Shown: positions 32,043 through 33,339 of the stretch, in pieces | How positions within the stretch are numbered: position 1 is the first letter of the stretch | How the letters are laid out: every line of letters starts with the position of its first letter | NCBI GenBank assembly: GCA_019419555.1 | Contig: DXZR01000024.1 | Span: forward strand, 1-33,339 | Direction of reading: 5' to 3' | Length of the DNA: 33,339 nt | From: Collinsella sp. | GTDB lineage: Bacteria > Actinomycetota > Coriobacteriia > Coriobacteriales > Coriobacteriaceae | Notes under the pieces: generated by a model | What the model was told of the DNA's origin: nothing | The model's input: only the letters and a program-made list of their open reading frames with translations | Databases searched by the model: none | Position numbers and translations under genes: made by a program

Positions 32043-32155
32043 GGCTCGGTGCGGAAAGGGTGTGAATGTTTGATTTACGCGCTATGATGTGCCCTTGCAT
32101 AGAGAGCCCGGCGGAATGGTAACGGTCGCTGGGACACGTTTTTGAAAGGACAATC
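32043..32155 (+). promoter_or_regulatory. metK promoter and leader
   Basis: TATGAT at 32083-32088 is a likely -10, with no clear -35. The leader of about 60 bases holds a small stem, CCCGGC with GCTGGG (one G-U pair), and the ribosome site AAAGGA 5 bases before the ATG. No known SAM riboswitch class could be recognised by eye. Confidence 0.4.
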
Positions 32156-33339
32156 ATGTCAGAAGAACTTCGTTCCATCCCACCCCAACACGGGTCCTTT
32201 GTTTTTACGTCGGAGTCGGTGACCGAAGGTCATCCCGATAAGATCGCTGACCAGATCAGTGACGCCGTCCTCGACGCAATCCTCGCCAAAGAAATAGAGC
32301 TCCAGGAGCAGGGCTACATCGCCCCCAACGGCGTGCCTGCCAACGTGGAGAACGTCCGCTGCGCCTGCGAGACCCTCGTGACCACCGGCACCATCATCGT
32401 TGCCGGCGAAATTCGCACCCAGGCCTACGTCGACGTACAGGAAATCGCCCGCGGCGTCATCCGCCGCATTGGCTACAACCGTGCCAAGTTCGGTTTTGAC
32501 TGCGACACCTGCGGCGTTATGAGCCTCATCCACGAGCAGTCGCCCGATATCGCCCAGGGCGTTGACGAGTCCTTCGAGACCCAGACCGGCGCTACCACCG
32601 ACCCGATCGACCTGATCGGTGCCGGCGACCAGGGCATGATGTTCGGTTATGCCTCCAACGAGACCAAGACCCTCATGCCCATGCCACACTACCTGGCAAG
32701 CCGCCTGGCCGAGCGCCTGGCCGCCGTGCGTCACGACGGTACCCTCGCCTATCTGCGTCCCGACGGCAAGACCCAGGTCACCGTGCGCTACGAGGAAGGC
32801 AAGCCCGTCGAGGTCACGACCATCGTCATCTCCACGCAGCACGCCGCCGAGATCGAGGACATGGGCAAGATCAAGGCCGACCTCATCGAGCACGTCATCA
32901 CCCCGGTCATGGCCGCCGAGAACATGCCGTGGGACAACGCGGACATCTACGTGAACCCCACCGGTCGCTTTGTCGTGGGCGGCCCCATGGGCGACACGGG
33001 CCTCACCGGCCGTAAGATCATCGTCGACACCTACGGCGGCTACGGCCGTCACGGCGGCGGTGCCTTTAGCGGAAAGGACTGCACCAAGGTCGACCGCTCC
33101 GCCGCGTATGCCGCGCGCTGGGTCGCCAAGAACGTAGTCGCCGCCGGTCTGGCCGACCGCTGCGAAGTCGAGCTAGCCTACGCCATCGGCGTTTCCAAGC
33201 CCCTCTCAATCATGGTCGACACCTTCGGTACCGCGCATGTTGCCGAGGACAAGATCGTCGAGGCCGTAGAGAAGACCTTCGACCTGCGCCCGGGCGCAAT
33301 CATCCGAGACCTAGACCTACGTCGCCCCATCTACGAAAA
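32156..33339 (+). CDS. metK: S-adenosylmethionine synthase, right end cut by window
   Basis: 394 codons are seen without a stop; the frame leaves the window after LRRPIYE. The family normally ends about 10-20 residues later, so it is nearly complete. It joins methionine and ATP to S-adenosylmethionine with release of phosphate and pyrophosphate. Visible motifs are FTSESVTEGHPDKIADQISD (ATP and magnesium site), GAGDQGMMFGYA (methionine and loop motif), GDTGLTGRKIIVDTYGG and the P-loop-like GGGAFSGKDCTKVDRSAAY. AAAGGA lies 5 bases before ATG 32156. Transcribed divergently from gltX. Confidence 0.96.
   Translation, partial: MSEELRSIPPQHGSFVFTSESVTEGHPDKIADQISDAVLDAILAKEIELQEQGYIAPNGVPANVENVRCACETLVTTGTIIVAGEIRTQAYVDVQEIARGVIRRIGYNRAKFGFDCDTCGVMSLIHEQSPDIAQGVDESFETQTGATTDPIDLIGAGDQGMMFGYASNETKTLMPMPHYLASRLAERLAAVRHDGTLAYLRPDGKTQVTVRYEEGKPVEVTTIVISTQHAAEIEDMGKIKADLIEHVITPVMAAENMPWDNADIYVNPTGRFVVGGPMGDTGLTGRKIIVDTYGGYGRHGGGAFSGKDCTKVDRSAAYAARWVAKNVVAAGLADRCEVELAYAIGVSKPLSIMVDTFGTAHVAEDKIVEAVEKTFDLRPGAIIRDLDLRRPIYE

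Overview
The window looks like a chromosomal segment of a high-GC gut actinobacterium of the class Coriobacteriia, most likely Collinsella or a close relative. This is inferred from the roughly 60-65 % GC background, the Firmicutes-style glgC/glgD pair, the gene content and the codon style; no database search was possible.

Layout. (1) 1-817: a secreted, very GC-rich surface-type protein on the minus strand, cut by the left edge. (2) 818-3252: a lower-GC module with its own promoter and two overlapping genes, an ABC/SMC-like AAA ATPase and a TOPRIM-like protein. The architecture is that of an anti-phage defence pair (compare PARIS and AbiL), but neither protein looks like a named family member. 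(3) 3260-7409, minus strand: the front end of an exopolysaccharide operon. It reads NusG paralogue (LoaP/UpxY-like), priming sugar-phosphate transferase, UDP-glucose dehydrogenase, Alg14-like and Alg13-like glycosyltransferase halves, and a truncated TupA-like protein that stops where the defence module begins. The NusG paralogue is preceded by a large structured leader. (4) 8193-9679, minus strand: an HAD phosphatase and thiamine pyrophosphokinase, followed by tRNA-Ala(GGC) with its own promoter and terminator.

(5) 10011-23060, plus strand: a complete glycogen locus. It has branching enzyme (glgB), phosphorylase (glgP), catalytic and regulatory ADP-glucose pyrophosphorylase subunits (glgC, glgD), glycogen synthase (glgA), then a separately promoted GH13-GH77 fusion (pullulanase/cyclomaltodextrinase-like plus 4-alpha-glucanotransferase). 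GlgB and GlgA both carry long Lys/Ala/Thr-rich, histone-H1-like C-terminal tails. A GGTAAAAC motif recurs in front of glgB/HAD and in front of the fusion gene, suggesting one shared regulator. A small FmdB-type zinc-ribbon gene follows.

(6) 23474-24430, minus strand: an AT-rich island holding one membrane-anchored coiled-coil protein of unknown function. (7) 24615-31835, minus strand: a housekeeping block with priA, def, a possible tiny membrane peptide, fmt and rsmB, plus gltX upstream. (8) 32156 to the right edge: metK (S-adenosylmethionine synthase), divergent from gltX and lacking only its last residues.

Three long inverted repeats (24543-24607, 30181-30282, 31924-32042) lie in intergenic gaps. 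Two of them share an unusual arms-within-arms layout resembling REPIN/MITE elements. The candidates most worth following up are the ATPase-TOPRIM pair, the histone-like tails on the glycogen enzymes, the LoaP leader, the long inverted repeats and the shared GGTAAAAC operator.
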